A stretch of DNA of 56,923 bases from positions 1 through 56,923 of the forward strand of contig JAZNAE010000004.1 of assembly GCA_045586385.1 (NCBI GenBank), given 5' to 3'. This DNA comes from Suilimivivens sp045586385 (GTDB taxonomy: Bacteria; Bacillota; Clostridia; Lachnospirales; Lachnospiraceae). Both the position numbers and the translations under genes were made by a program. The notes under the pieces were generated by a model, which searched no databases, was not told where the DNA came from, and saw only the letters and a program-made list of their open reading frames with translations. Shown one piece after another: positions 25,401-33,287 of the stretch (position 1 is its first letter; each line of letters begins with the position of its first letter).

Positions 25401-25659
25401 GCTATACGAAGGTCGTCCTAATGTAGCAGATATCATTACCAACGGAGATGTACAGCTTATCATCAACTCCCCCGTAGGTAAAGATAGTGTGAATGATGAC
25501 AGCTACCTACGTAAAGCGGCTATCAAGGCAAAAGTACCTTACTTTACAACGGTTGTGGCTGCAAAGGCAACTGCAGAAGGTATTCACTATGTGAAGACCC
25601 ATGCAAACAGCGAAGTGAAGTCCTTACAAGAATTACACAGTGAAATTCATGACAAATAA
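22438..25659 (+). CDS. carB: carbamoyl-phosphate synthase large subunit
   Basis: This 1073-residue protein has the full CarB layout: two homologous ATP-grasp halves (GSGPIIIGQACEFDYSGTQA at the front, and GGGPNRIGQGIEFDYCCVH near residue 560) and a C-terminal MGS-like allosteric domain. It makes carbamoyl phosphate from bicarbonate, ATP and ammonia for arginine and pyrimidine synthesis, with ammonia delivered by CarA. Its length is normal. The start has AGGAGG. The small subunit gene is not adjacent. A terminator follows directly. Confidence 0.98.
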   Translation: MPKRTDINKVLIIGSGPIIIGQACEFDYSGTQACKALRKLGYEIVLVNSNPATIMTDPETADVTYIEPLNVERLEQIIAKERPDALLPNLGGQSGLNLCAELNKAGVLDKYNVKVIGVQVDAIERGEDRIEFKAAMDKLGIEMARSEVAYSVEEGLEIADKLGYPVVLRPAYTMGGAGGGLVYNKEELKTVMARGLQASLVGQVLVEESILGWEELEVEVVRDADNNMITVCFIENIDPLGVHTGDSFCSAPMLTISEDCQRRLKEQAFKIVESVEVIGGTNVQFAHDPVTDRIIVIEINPRTSRSSALASKATGFPIALVSAMLAAGLTLKDIPCGKYGTLDKYEPDGDYVVIKFARWAFEKFKGVEDKLGTQMRAVGEVMSIGKTYKEAFQKAIRSLETGRYGLGHAKNFDSLTKEDLLRMLITPSSERHFVMYEALRKGASIEEIHEITKVKAYFIEQMKELVEEEEAILKYKGSMISDEMLISAKKNGFADKYLSQLLEIPEEDIRNKRISLGVEEAWEGVHVSGTEDSAYYYSTYNAEDKNPVSDKQKIMILGGGPNRIGQGIEFDYCCVHAAMALKKLGFETIIVNCNPETVSTDYDTSDKLYFEPLTLEDVLSIYKKEKPLGVIAQFGGQTPLNLAADLEKNGVRILGTAPSVIDLAEDRDLFRAMMEKLEIPMPESGMAVNVEEATQIANKIGYPVMVRPSYVLGGRGMEVVYDEKSLTEYMNAAVGVTPDRPILIDRFLNHALECEADAISDGTHAFVPAVMEHIELAGIHSGDSACIIPSVHITEENVKTIKEYTRKIAEEMHVKGLMNMQYAIENGKVFVLEANPRASRTVPLVSKVCNIRMVPIATDIITSEITGRPSPVPALKEQVIPNYGVKEAVFPFNMFQEVDPILGPEMRSTGEVLGLSHSYGEAFFKAQEACQSKLPLEGTVLISVNNKDKEEVVEVARMLADDGFKLVATEGNYDLISSKGIPVSKVKKLYEGRPNVADIITNGDVQLIINSPVGKDSVNDDSYLRKAAIKAKVPYFTTVVAAKATAEGIHYVKTHANSEVKSLQELHSEIHDK

Positions 25660-25675
25660 ATATATGTAAAATATG

Positions 25676-25707
25676 AGGCTGTCACACGGATTGTGTGACA
25701 GCCTTTT
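25676..25707 (+). terminator. intrinsic terminator after carB
   Basis: AGGCTGTCACAC (25676-25687) and GTGTGACAGCCT (25693-25704) form a perfect 12-bp stem with a GGATT loop and a short T run. A near-identical hairpin lies at 26879-26909, after the next gene. Confidence 0.9.
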
Positions 25708-25897
25708 AAAGTGCGTTTGCAATTTATGAATAGTTGATATATACTTTGTTTATATCTAAGAAAGCCCTTCTTGGCATGTCTTATATAGTTTACAGTGTGA
25801 CTTCTGTCAGCACTGTATCATGCTTCCGTTGGAGGCTCCGGCAATATCGCCGTAATTACTCAATTATTTATTTTTTTATTGAAAGGAGTTTTTGCTT

Positions 25898-26872
25898 ATG
25901 GAACAAAACTGCGCGAAAAACGTCTGCACGCTTGACGGAGCTTCTTATGAGGCTAAAACGCGTGAACAGAGAACACTGGATGAACTTAATGTAATCGATA
26001 ATTTTCTTTTTCAAGAGATGATGGCTCAAGATGAGGATGGTGAACGGTTTGCCAGAATCCTCCTAAAGACTATTTTGAATAAGCCTATCCGTAATGTAAA
26101 AATTATTCCGCAAAAAGTGATTCCGGGAATAGATGTAGACAAACATGGTATCCGGTTGGATGCATATATTGAAGAGGTGATGGACGATCAAAACGGAGAA
26201 ATGGCAGATGCTGAAATTTGCCCTAATATTTATGACATTGAACCGAATAACACATATGAAAGAAAAACGCTTCCAAGGCGTACCCGTTATTATCACGGAC
26301 TAATTGATACTAAATTATTTTCGGCCGGCATTGGGTATGAAAAATTACCGAATGTGTTTATTATCTTTATATTGCCTTACGATCCGTTTGACAAGAACCG
26401 GATGGTCTATACTGTTCAGAACAGTTGCGTTGAAGATGATTCTATTCCATATGATGACGGAGCAAGAAAAATTTTTCTTTATACAAAGGGGACAGAAGGA
26501 AACCCTAGGCAAGAGTTGAAAGATATGCTAAAATACATAGAGAAATCTACGGTTGAAAATATCAAAAATCAGGATATTGAATCCGTCTCGGAGCTTGTTA
26601 ACAAGGTGAAGAAGCGTAAGGAGGTTGGAATAAATTATATGAAATCCTGGGAAATGGAACAAATGGCGCGTGACAGAGGATATAGAGAAGGGCACGAAGA
26701 AGGTCTTCGGGCAGGCCATGCACAGGGCCATGCACAGGGGCTTGAAGAAATGCAGGAGAAAATAAATCGATTAAATGTTTTGCTTGCAAAAGAAGAACGA
26801 ATGGATGACATTGTAAAGGCAGCAGAGGATAAGAACTATCAAAGTGTCTTATTAAAAGAATTTGACTTATAA
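25898..26872 (+). CDS. Rpn-family PD-(D/E)XK nuclease/transposase-like protein
   Basis: This 324-residue protein fits the recombination-promoting nuclease (Rpn/YhgA) group. It opens with NVIDNFLFQEMM, has the active-site-like RLDAYIEEV and YDIEPNN region, then RTRYYHGLID and FIIFILPYDPFDKNRMVYT. The C terminus has charged repeats (EGHEEGLRAGHAQGHAQG). The normal nuclease motif is D..E.Q; here the E-x-Q part is unclear. The start follows GAAAGGAG. The gene and its leader are bracketed by two near-identical hairpins, which suggests a small cassette. A hairpin at 25791-25817 (TACAGTG..CACTGTA) lies in its leader. Confidence 0.85.
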   Translation: MEQNCAKNVCTLDGASYEAKTREQRTLDELNVIDNFLFQEMMAQDEDGERFARILLKTILNKPIRNVKIIPQKVIPGIDVDKHGIRLDAYIEEVMDDQNGEMADAEICPNIYDIEPNNTYERKTLPRRTRYYHGLIDTKLFSAGIGYEKLPNVFIIFILPYDPFDKNRMVYTVQNSCVEDDSIPYDDGARKIFLYTKGTEGNPRQELKDMLKYIEKSTVENIKNQDIESVSELVNKVKKRKEVGINYMKSWEMEQMARDRGYREGHEEGLRAGHAQGHAQGLEEMQEKINRLNVLLAKEERMDDIVKAAEDKNYQSVLLKEFDL

Positions 26873-26878
26873 TGGAAA

Positions 26879-26909
26879 GAGGCTGTCGCACGGATTGTGT
26901 GGCAGCCTT
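26879..26909 (+). terminator. terminator-like hairpin after the Rpn gene
   Basis: GGCTGTCGCAC and GTGTGGCAGCC pair around a GGATT loop, with two G-T wobbles. It differs from the hairpin at 25675-25705 at 2 of 31 positions. The T run is weak, so termination may be partial. Confidence 0.65.
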
Positions 26910-26945
26910 GCTGATAAAGGGAACGGCATAAAAAAGGAGAAACAA

Positions 26946-27812
26946 ATGAATATTTTGGTAATCGGCGGAACAAGGTTTTTTGGAATACCCATGGTAGAAG
27001 AACTGATAAGAAGCGGACATAGGGTTACTGTTGCTACCAGAGGAAACGCAAAAGATTCTTTTGGCGATACAGTAAAACGGATACTGTTTGACCGGACAGA
27101 TGCTGAGAGCATTAAGGAAACCTTATCAGGAAAATATTATGATGTGATTATTGATAAAATAGGATATTGTTCCAATGATATTAAGAAGTTGCTGGATGTG
27201 ATAAACTGCAAACGTTATATCTATATGTCCACTACAGCTGTTTATCAGCCAAAGCATATGGATACTGTAGAAGAGGATTACGATCCATCAAACAAAGAAG
27301 TGGTTTGGTGTGACAGGGCAGATTTTCCATACGATGAAATAAAAAGGCAGGCAGAAAATGCATTGTGGCAGATGTATGAAAAGCAGGAGATGGTGGCTGT
27401 CAGATATCCCTTTGTGGTAGGCAAGGATGACTATACCAAGCGGCTGCTTTTTTATGTAGAACATGTGATGAATCAGGTTCCTATGTTTATTGATAATGCA
27501 GATTGTCAGATGAGTTTTATCCGTTCTGATGAGGCAGGAAAGTTTATAGCATATTTGGCGGATAAGGAGTTCACCGGTGCAGTCAATGGAGCATCTTCCG
27601 GCACAATTTCCATAAAAGAGATTTTGGATTATGTGGAACAGAAAACAGGAAAGAAGGCAGTGCTAAGTACACACGGAGAGGCGGCGCCGTATAACGGAGA
27701 AGTGGCATACAGTATCAATACAGGAAAAGCACAGAAACTGGAATTTATCTTTACAAATGTAAGAGACTGGATCTTTGAGTTGATTGATTACTATATTGAA
27801 ATTTTGAAATAA
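26946..27812 (+). CDS. NAD-dependent epimerase/dehydratase family protein
   Basis: This 288-residue protein has a Rossmann fold start (VIGGTRFFGIPMVEELIRSGH, first 17 residues enough to see the G-x-R-F-F-G pattern) typical of atypical or extended SDR epimerases. It lacks the clear YxxxK of classical SDRs, having ISTT-like MSTTAVYQPK instead, as in SDR_a5-type members. The start at 26946 follows AAAGGAGA. It could act on a nucleotide sugar or as a reductase or RNA-binding homologue. The substrate is unknown. Confidence 0.85.
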   Translation: MNILVIGGTRFFGIPMVEELIRSGHRVTVATRGNAKDSFGDTVKRILFDRTDAESIKETLSGKYYDVIIDKIGYCSNDIKKLLDVINCKRYIYMSTTAVYQPKHMDTVEEDYDPSNKEVVWCDRADFPYDEIKRQAENALWQMYEKQEMVAVRYPFVVGKDDYTKRLLFYVEHVMNQVPMFIDNADCQMSFIRSDEAGKFIAYLADKEFTGAVNGASSGTISIKEILDYVEQKTGKKAVLSTHGEAAPYNGEVAYSINTGKAQKLEFIFTNVRDWIFELIDYYIEILK

Positions 27813-27845
27813 AATTTTATTATGTGAAAGCGAGGAATGAAAAAA

Positions 27846-28073
27846 ATGAATCCGGCAATACTAATGAAAATTATGAGCGCAAAAAATACATTTACAGCCA
27901 ATCATCCGAAATTTGTAGCATTTTTAAATGCTGTATTTAAAGATGGTATTGAAGAGGGGACGATTATTGAAATCAAGGTGCAAAAGCCCGGACAGGAGGC
28001 TGTGACGTCCAACATTAAAGTGCTGCAGTCAGACCTTGAACTGTTGCAGAGTCTACGGGAATTGGGACGCTAG
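27846..28073 (+). CDS. conserved small protein of unknown function
   Basis: This 75-residue protein starts at ATG 27846, nine bases after GAGGA; an ATG at 27837 abuts the binding site. It is hydrophilic with an N-terminal basic helix (ILMKIMSAKNTFTANHPKF) and acidic C-terminal half. No motif is recognised. It sits between the epimerase gene and another small gene, all on the same strand. Confidence 0.65.
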   Translation: MNPAILMKIMSAKNTFTANHPKFVAFLNAVFKDGIEEGTIIEIKVQKPGQEAVTSNIKVLQSDLELLQSLRELGR

Positions 28074-28118
28074 AAGCATTTGAAGCATGATGTATGATAA
28101 AGAAAGAGGAACAAGAAT

Positions 28119-28334
28119 ATGGACAATCATTTAAATCAAACACAGGATATTGATCAGTTAATTAAACTGTTAGATGGTATGGCAGAAGCTGGTGTCAGCC
28201 GCGTAAAAGTAGAAACTTCGGAAGAAGTAAAAGAAGGCGAGACAAAGAAAGAGTATCATCACGGCAGATGCGACGTGGGTAGTCCTTTTGCAAGAGGAGA
28301 ACTTTTTGATTTAGAAGATCCGGGATGTAAGTAA
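28119..28334 (+). CDS. small acidic protein of unknown function
   Basis: This 71-residue protein has an N-terminal helix (QDIDQLIKLLDGMAEAGVS) and a conserved-looking tail YHHGRCDVGSPFARGELF. A cysteine and two histidines close together could bind metal, which is speculation. AAAGAGGAAC precedes the start. It may be co-transcribed with the downstream YitT gene, 19 bp away. Confidence 0.65.
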   Translation: MDNHLNQTQDIDQLIKLLDGMAEAGVSRVKVETSEEVKEGETKKEYHHGRCDVGSPFARGELFDLEDPGCK

Positions 28335-28353
28335 TAGTGGAAAGGCGGGACAT

Positions 28354-29214
28354 ATGAAGTTTAGCATCAAAGAGGATGGAAAAAGAATATTGATAGTCGC
28401 TCTGGCAGCAGTTCTTATGGCAGTCAATATCAAGACTTTTGTGCGGACGGGTGGTTTGTATCCGGGAGGTGCAACCGGACTTACAATTTTGATACAAAGA
28501 GTAGGCGAAATGTTTTTTCATATAGAAGTACCATATACCATAGTTAACTTGGCTTTAAATGCATTTCCTGTATATATTGGTTTTAGATTTATCGGAAAAA
28601 AATTCACATTATATTCATGTCTGATGATTGTCCTTACAAGTGTGCTTACAGATATGATACCTGCCTATGTAATTACATATGATACATTGCTTATCAGCGT
28701 ATTCGGCGGTATTATAAACGGCCTTGTTGTAAGTATGTGTCTTATGATGAGCGCTACCACCGGAGGAACAGATTTTATTGCGATTTATCTTTCGGATAAA
28801 AAGGGCGTAGATTCCTTTAACGTAGTGCTTGGTTTAAATGTAGTGATTTTGGGTATTGCAGGGCTTTTGTTTGGTTGGGATAAGGCACTCTATTCCATTA
28901 TTTTTCAGTATGTTTCTACGCAAGTACTTCATATATTATATAAAAAATATCAGCAACAAACTTTGTTTATTGTTACCAATCGTGCGTCGCAGGTATGCAC
29001 AGCTATTTATGAAGCCAGTCATCACGGAGCAACGGTGCTTGAGGGAAAAGGTTCCTACGAACACGAGGCGAGAGATGTAGTTTACTCGGTAGTTTCCAGC
29101 GCAGAGAGTAAGAAAGTAATCCGTGCAGTGAAATCGGTGGATAAGGAAGCCTTTGTAAATGCCATAAGGACCGAGCAATTGTATGGACGGTTTTATCAAA
29201 AACCGGTTGACTAA
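28354..29214 (+). CDS. YitT-family membrane protein
   Basis: This 286-residue protein has about five membrane segments in the N-terminal 200 residues (DUF161, YitT) and a C-terminal cytoplasmic DUF2179 domain (residues about 205-280: QTLFIVTNRASQVCTAIYEA, GATVLEGKGSYEHE). YitT proteins are common in Firmicutes; transport has been suggested but the substrate is not established. The start follows AAAGGCGGG. A strong terminator follows. Confidence 0.92.
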   Translation: MKFSIKEDGKRILIVALAAVLMAVNIKTFVRTGGLYPGGATGLTILIQRVGEMFFHIEVPYTIVNLALNAFPVYIGFRFIGKKFTLYSCLMIVLTSVLTDMIPAYVITYDTLLISVFGGIINGLVVSMCLMMSATTGGTDFIAIYLSDKKGVDSFNVVLGLNVVILGIAGLLFGWDKALYSIIFQYVSTQVLHILYKKYQQQTLFIVTNRASQVCTAIYEASHHGATVLEGKGSYEHEARDVVYSVVSSAESKKVIRAVKSVDKEAFVNAIRTEQLYGRFYQKPVD

Positions 29215-29233
29215 ACCAGAATAGAAGAGGGGC

Positions 29234-29264
29234 ACGCAGATTCTTTGTGAATCTGCGTTTTTTT
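29234..29264 (+). terminator. intrinsic terminator after the YitT gene
   Basis: ACGCAGATTC (29234-29243) and GAATCTGCGT (29249-29258) form a perfect 10-bp stem followed by a run of T residues. Confidence 0.95.
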
Positions 29265-29337
29265 GTGTACACATTGCAACCTTTTTTGAGCATAAAAGGT
29301 ATTTCTAGTGAAAGATAAAAAGGGAAAAGGTGAGATG

Positions 29338-31023
29338 ATGAAAGAGAAAATAAGAATCAGAGTAAAAAAAATCAAAGAAAAACTGATAGAGATATTTGCA
29401 GCTTACAGAATATCCTTAATTTTATTAGCTATGTGGACCATGATAAGTATTGCGACCGAACTATTTGCAGGTTGCCGGGAAATTGGGATGGATGCAATAT
29501 GTCTTTTCCTTTTAGTGTTCGCAATATCTGTCTTTTGGGGAGAAATATGGTTGCAAGGGAGAAAGAATAAAAAAATAATATTTTGTATAGTTACAGGTAT
29601 ACTTTCTGGTTTGTTTGCATTGCATACATATGATTATATTGTGTTGACGGAAAGAATGGATGAATACTTAATCGGATACATTATTTTGTTGCTAATTCTG
29701 ATTTTTTATTATAGCTATCGGAAATCGGGAGAATCATTTTCCGAGTATATTGGGAATACTTGGTTTAACGGAATTGTTGTGCTTTGCCTGTATTTAGGAT
29801 TTTTGTTAGGATTTTTGTTTCTTTTTGGTATGATGGAAGCATTGTTTTTTATTAAAATTATAAATTACGCAATGATTGTACTTACAATTGTTCTTACAGG
29901 TATGTTTCTTTTTCCGGGGTGTATGTGGGCTGTTACCGATAAAAAACGGCCTATGGGAACAGTGGTACAGACGTTGGGATTTGGCTATATCATAACCATT
30001 TTTTATGTGCTTGCCTTAATAGTGGGATATGTTTATATGTTTCGCATTTTGCTACAAATGCAAATGCCGTCCAATGAGGTTTTTACAGTTGTTGCCGTGC
30101 TGTTTGTTATTTCCATACAACAATGGGTTACACAGGAGTCTTACAATGAACATCCTTCCTACATGAAATTTTTGTCATGCTTACCTTATTTTTTCGCACC
30201 GCTGATATGTTTGCAAATATATTCCGTGGGTCTTAGGATTGGCGAATATGGTCTGACACCTGACAGATATATGGGAATCATGCTAATTATTTTTGAAATA
30301 ATTACAGTAATATTGTGGAAAATAAAGAGAGAGAAACTTGATATTTTGTTACCGGTTATGGCCGTAATGGTAATTGTATCGACGATAGTTCCTATAATTA
30401 ACATGTATAGCATGTCAGCAAGAAGCCAGGAAAGTTTTTTAATAAAATACGGACCCAAAGCGATGGACGGAGAGGCACTTGGGGAATTGGAGTATAACAG
30501 GCTGCAAGGAGCATACAGATATCTTAAGAGAAATGAAGATATCAATGGGTTTGAAGATAAGTACGGATATTTGACAGAAATCATAGAAACGGAATCTCAT
30601 GCGAACAAAAAAATACGGCATTCCGTTCATGGATGTCAGATGGTGGGAACATTGGATACTGTGGATTATGGGAAAATGCATATGCTCAATCAAAGCGATG
30701 AATATGATTTTTGGGGAGACGAGGATGGTAGTGAAGTCGATTTCTCGAAATTTAAGTTATATATCAGGGAGACAGGAGAAGAAGTAACTGTAAACTTAAG
30801 TGATTTTTTTGAAAAGGCAATGGAATACGACTTGGAAAATCCAGACGGAGATAGTGAAGAAGACTCCATGTATTTAAGAGAATTTAATTGTGTGACAGTA
30901 AATGAAACGAGAATATTTTATGTAAATCATTTTAGGGTTATTTATTATATGTTGGAGAATGATAGAGAAAATCAGGTTGAAATTACTGAAGTTGAAATCA
31001 GTGGTATGTTACTGGAAAAATAA
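29338..31023 (+). CDS. DUF4153-domain membrane protein
   Basis: This protein of about 561 residues has around 11 hydrophobic segments in its first 360 residues, with a DUF4153-type signature YGLTPDRYMGI, and a soluble C-terminal part of about 200 residues. The start is uncertain: ATG 29338 follows AAAAGGTGAG, while an in-frame GTG at 29308 also has a possible site. It stands alone after a terminator. The family is uncharacterised; a role in the envelope is inference. Confidence 0.82.
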   Translation: MKEKIRIRVKKIKEKLIEIFAAYRISLILLAMWTMISIATELFAGCREIGMDAICLFLLVFAISVFWGEIWLQGRKNKKIIFCIVTGILSGLFALHTYDYIVLTERMDEYLIGYIILLLILIFYYSYRKSGESFSEYIGNTWFNGIVVLCLYLGFLLGFLFLFGMMEALFFIKIINYAMIVLTIVLTGMFLFPGCMWAVTDKKRPMGTVVQTLGFGYIITIFYVLALIVGYVYMFRILLQMQMPSNEVFTVVAVLFVISIQQWVTQESYNEHPSYMKFLSCLPYFFAPLICLQIYSVGLRIGEYGLTPDRYMGIMLIIFEIITVILWKIKREKLDILLPVMAVMVIVSTIVPIINMYSMSARSQESFLIKYGPKAMDGEALGELEYNRLQGAYRYLKRNEDINGFEDKYGYLTEIIETESHANKKIRHSVHGCQMVGTLDTVDYGKMHMLNQSDEYDFWGDEDGSEVDFSKFKLYIRETGEEVTVNLSDFFEKAMEYDLENPDGDSEEDSMYLREFNCVTVNETRIFYVNHFRVIYYMLENDRENQVEITEVEISGMLLEK

Positions 31024-31086
31024 AATGTATTTTTTGGAAGTTTAAGATTTGAGTTATTTCACATACTGATAGCGGAGGTGTGTGAA

Positions 31087-31308
31087 ATGGATTATCAATA
31101 TGGAAATTTACCTGTAGGATATGGTATAACAAGTTTTATAGACAGGGATCTTTTGCCGGAAGACGGACCCTTAAGCGAAACGGAGAAGGAGCATCTGATT
31201 TTAAAATATAAGGATGCTGAAAGTGAAAAAGAGCGGGAAAGAATCCGCGAGGCACTTGCAGAAACAGGTGACGTGCAGAATCTCTTTACCGGACCGAGCA
31301 TTGGATGA
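31087..31308 (+). CDS. small hypothetical protein
   Basis: This 73-residue protein starts at ATG 31087 with GCGGAGG 8 bases upstream. It opens MDYQYGNLPVGYGI, followed by an amphipathic charged helix (LSETEKEHLILKYKDAESEK). This is a recurring small-protein pattern in Lachnospiraceae, where the helix resembles a short bacterial coiled region. No function is known. A terminator follows after 60 bp. Confidence 0.65.
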   Translation: MDYQYGNLPVGYGITSFIDRDLLPEDGPLSETEKEHLILKYKDAESEKERERIREALAETGDVQNLFTGPSIG

Positions 31309-31368
31309 TTTATCAAACCTGACATCGGATAAATAACTGGCAATAAGACGCTAAGTAAGGTATAATTG

Positions 31369-31403
31369 AGTACGGATACATATGATTTGTGTCCGTACTT
31401 TTT
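31369..31403 (+). terminator. intrinsic terminator
   Basis: AGTACGGATACA (31369-31380) pairs with TGTGTCCGTACT (31388-31399) around a 7-base loop, with one mismatch, followed by TTTT. The T run is shared with a second, perfect inverted repeat. Confidence 0.85.
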
Positions 31404-31435
31404 GACTTCATAGGCATTTTCTATGAAGTCAAAAA
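31399..31435. promoter_or_regulatory. perfect 15-bp inverted repeat before the radical SAM gene
   Basis: TTTTTGACTTCATAG (31399-31413) and CTATGAAGTCAAAAA (31421-31435) are exact complements with a 7-base loop. It can act as a second terminator on either strand or as an operator for the gene at 31474. The two ends are A/T runs, so terminator activity in both directions is plausible. Confidence 0.6.
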
Positions 31436-31473
31436 CTCCGCAGGATGCGCAATTTTTTTGATTTGGGGGAGTT

Positions 31474-32352
31474 ATGCACAAGAAAGAAGCGAAGGTCTTG
31501 CTTTCCGCACAAAACGGAATGAATATTTACCGTGGATGTACCCACGGATGTATTTATTGTGATTCGAGAAGCAAATGTTATCAGATGGATTTTCCATTTG
31601 AAGACATAGAGGTGAAAATAAATGCACCGGATTTGTTAGAAAGAGCATTAAAAGGTAAGCGGAAACGATGCATGATAGGAACCGGTTCCATGAGCGATCC
31701 CTATATGCACTGTGAAGAGCAGCTTATGCATATGCGGAAATGTTTGGAAATCATTGACAGATATGATTTTGGCGTAACGGTGATAACCAAGTCAGACCGC
31801 ATTTTGAGAGATCTTGATTTACTGAAAAGTATCAATAAAAAAACGAAAGCGGTGGTACAAATCACATTGACCACCTATGATGAAGATCTTTGTAAAATAT
31901 TAGAGCCTAATGTGTGCACCACGAGGCGCAGAGCGGAAGTGCTAAAAATCATGCATGAAAACGGGATTCCTACAGTCGTATGGCTTGATCCAATACTGCC
32001 CTACATAAATGATACGGAGGAGAATTTACAAGGAATTTTAAATTATTGCAGGGAGGCAAAAGTAAAAGGAATCATATGTTTTGGTATGGGACTTACGCTG
32101 CGGGAAGGAAACAGGGAATATTTTTATCAGAAGCTGGATGAGCATTTCCCGGGGCTGAAAGAGAGATATAAACGGGAATATGGACCGGCATATGAGGTTT
32201 ATTCAAAAAAGAGCAGAAAATTGATGAACATGTTTTACGCATTTTGTAGGGAACATGGAATTGAAAGTGACGTAAATAAAAATTTTGCATATTTGCATGA
32301 ATTTGAAGATAAACAGGCAGGAGAACAGATGAGTCTGTTTGACTTTCAGTAA
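31474..32352 (+). CDS. SPL-like radical SAM protein
   Basis: This 292-residue protein has the radical SAM motif CTHGCIYC (Cys22, Cys26, Cys29) and a TGSMSDPYMHCE segment typical of the SPL/Rv2578c-like branch, which includes spore photoproduct lyase relatives. The C-terminal tail ends with QMSLFDFQ, which resembles a sliding-clamp binding peptide (QxxLFxF). That is consistent with a DNA-related task, but is inference. The binding site GGGGGAG is close to the start. The reaction is not known. Confidence 0.85.
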   Translation: MHKKEAKVLLSAQNGMNIYRGCTHGCIYCDSRSKCYQMDFPFEDIEVKINAPDLLERALKGKRKRCMIGTGSMSDPYMHCEEQLMHMRKCLEIIDRYDFGVTVITKSDRILRDLDLLKSINKKTKAVVQITLTTYDEDLCKILEPNVCTTRRRAEVLKIMHENGIPTVVWLDPILPYINDTEENLQGILNYCREAKVKGIICFGMGLTLREGNREYFYQKLDEHFPGLKERYKREYGPAYEVYSKKSRKLMNMFYAFCREHGIESDVNKNFAYLHEFEDKQAGEQMSLFDFQ

Positions 32353-32374
32353 AGAGAAAAGGGAGAGAATTGCT

Positions 32375-33247
32375 ATGAAGATATCTAAAATATTTGAGGA
32401 AAAGAAATTACAGAATAAACCGGTGCTATCCTTTGAGATTTTTCCGCCTAAAAAAGAGGCAGCACTTCAAAGTATTGATGAAACACTTGCACTTTTATGT
32501 GCGTTGAAACCTGATTTTATTAGCGTAACCTTTGGAGCAGGTGGCAGTACTGTAGATAACAAAACAGTAGAGATCGCAAAGAAGATTAAGAATGAGTATG
32601 GAATAGAACCTTTGGTACATTTGACGTGTTTGCACTACGGAAAATCTGAAATAGAGGAAATATTAAAACAACTGCAAGATACCGGAATTGAAAATGTGCT
32701 TGCCCTTCGCGGCGATATCAATCCGGATATTCCCATGAAGCATGATTTTAAATATGCCAATGAACTTGTAGAGTTTATTAGAGAAAAAGGGGATTTTGGT
32801 GTGAGTGGTGCCTGTTATCCGGAAACGCATTTAGAAGCACCAAATGCCATTGAGGATATCAGAAATTTAAAACGGAAAGCAGATGCGGGAGCAGAGCATC
32901 TCGTATCCCAGTTATTTTTTGACAATGAAGTATTTTATCGTTTTGTTGAAAAGGCAAGAATTGCGGGGATTAATGCCCCTATCGATGCAGGTGTGATGCC
33001 GGTTACCAACAGGGCACAGATAGAGCGGATGGTAAATATGTGTGGTGCAAGCCTGCCACTCAAGTTTAGGAAAGTGCTTCAAAAATATGAAAACAATAAA
33101 GAAGCATTGTTTGACGCAGGCATGGCATATACCATTAACCAGATTGTAGATTTGATTGCCAATGAAGTAGAAGGTGTTCACATTTATACGATGAACAATC
33201 CGGTGGTAGCAAAACGTATTTGTGACGGTATTAAAAACTTAGTGTAA
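32375..33247 (+). CDS. metF: methylenetetrahydrofolate reductase
   Basis: This 290-residue protein is a typical MetF: SFEIFPPKKEAA at the front, SVTFGAGGSTVDN, VLALRGD, and QLFFDNEVFYRFV. It is a FAD-containing TIM barrel that makes 5-methyltetrahydrofolate for methionine synthesis or the Wood-Ljungdahl branch. The start at 32375 follows AAAGGGAGAG and lies 22 bp after the radical SAM gene. No methionine genes flank it here. Confidence 0.95.
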   Translation: MKISKIFEEKKLQNKPVLSFEIFPPKKEAALQSIDETLALLCALKPDFISVTFGAGGSTVDNKTVEIAKKIKNEYGIEPLVHLTCLHYGKSEIEEILKQLQDTGIENVLALRGDINPDIPMKHDFKYANELVEFIREKGDFGVSGACYPETHLEAPNAIEDIRNLKRKADAGAEHLVSQLFFDNEVFYRFVEKARIAGINAPIDAGVMPVTNRAQIERMVNMCGASLPLKFRKVLQKYENNKEALFDAGMAYTINQIVDLIANEVEGVHIYTMNNPVVAKRICDGIKNLV

Positions 33248-33287
33248 AACAAAAGAAGTTTACATAATTTTTTTGAAAGGAACTAGC

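Noticed and set aside
25898..26872. Full transposon with the flanking hairpins as terminal inverted repeats
   Set aside because: The flanking sequences are each self-complementary terminator hairpins, there is no target-site duplication I can see, and they are close to a common terminator form.
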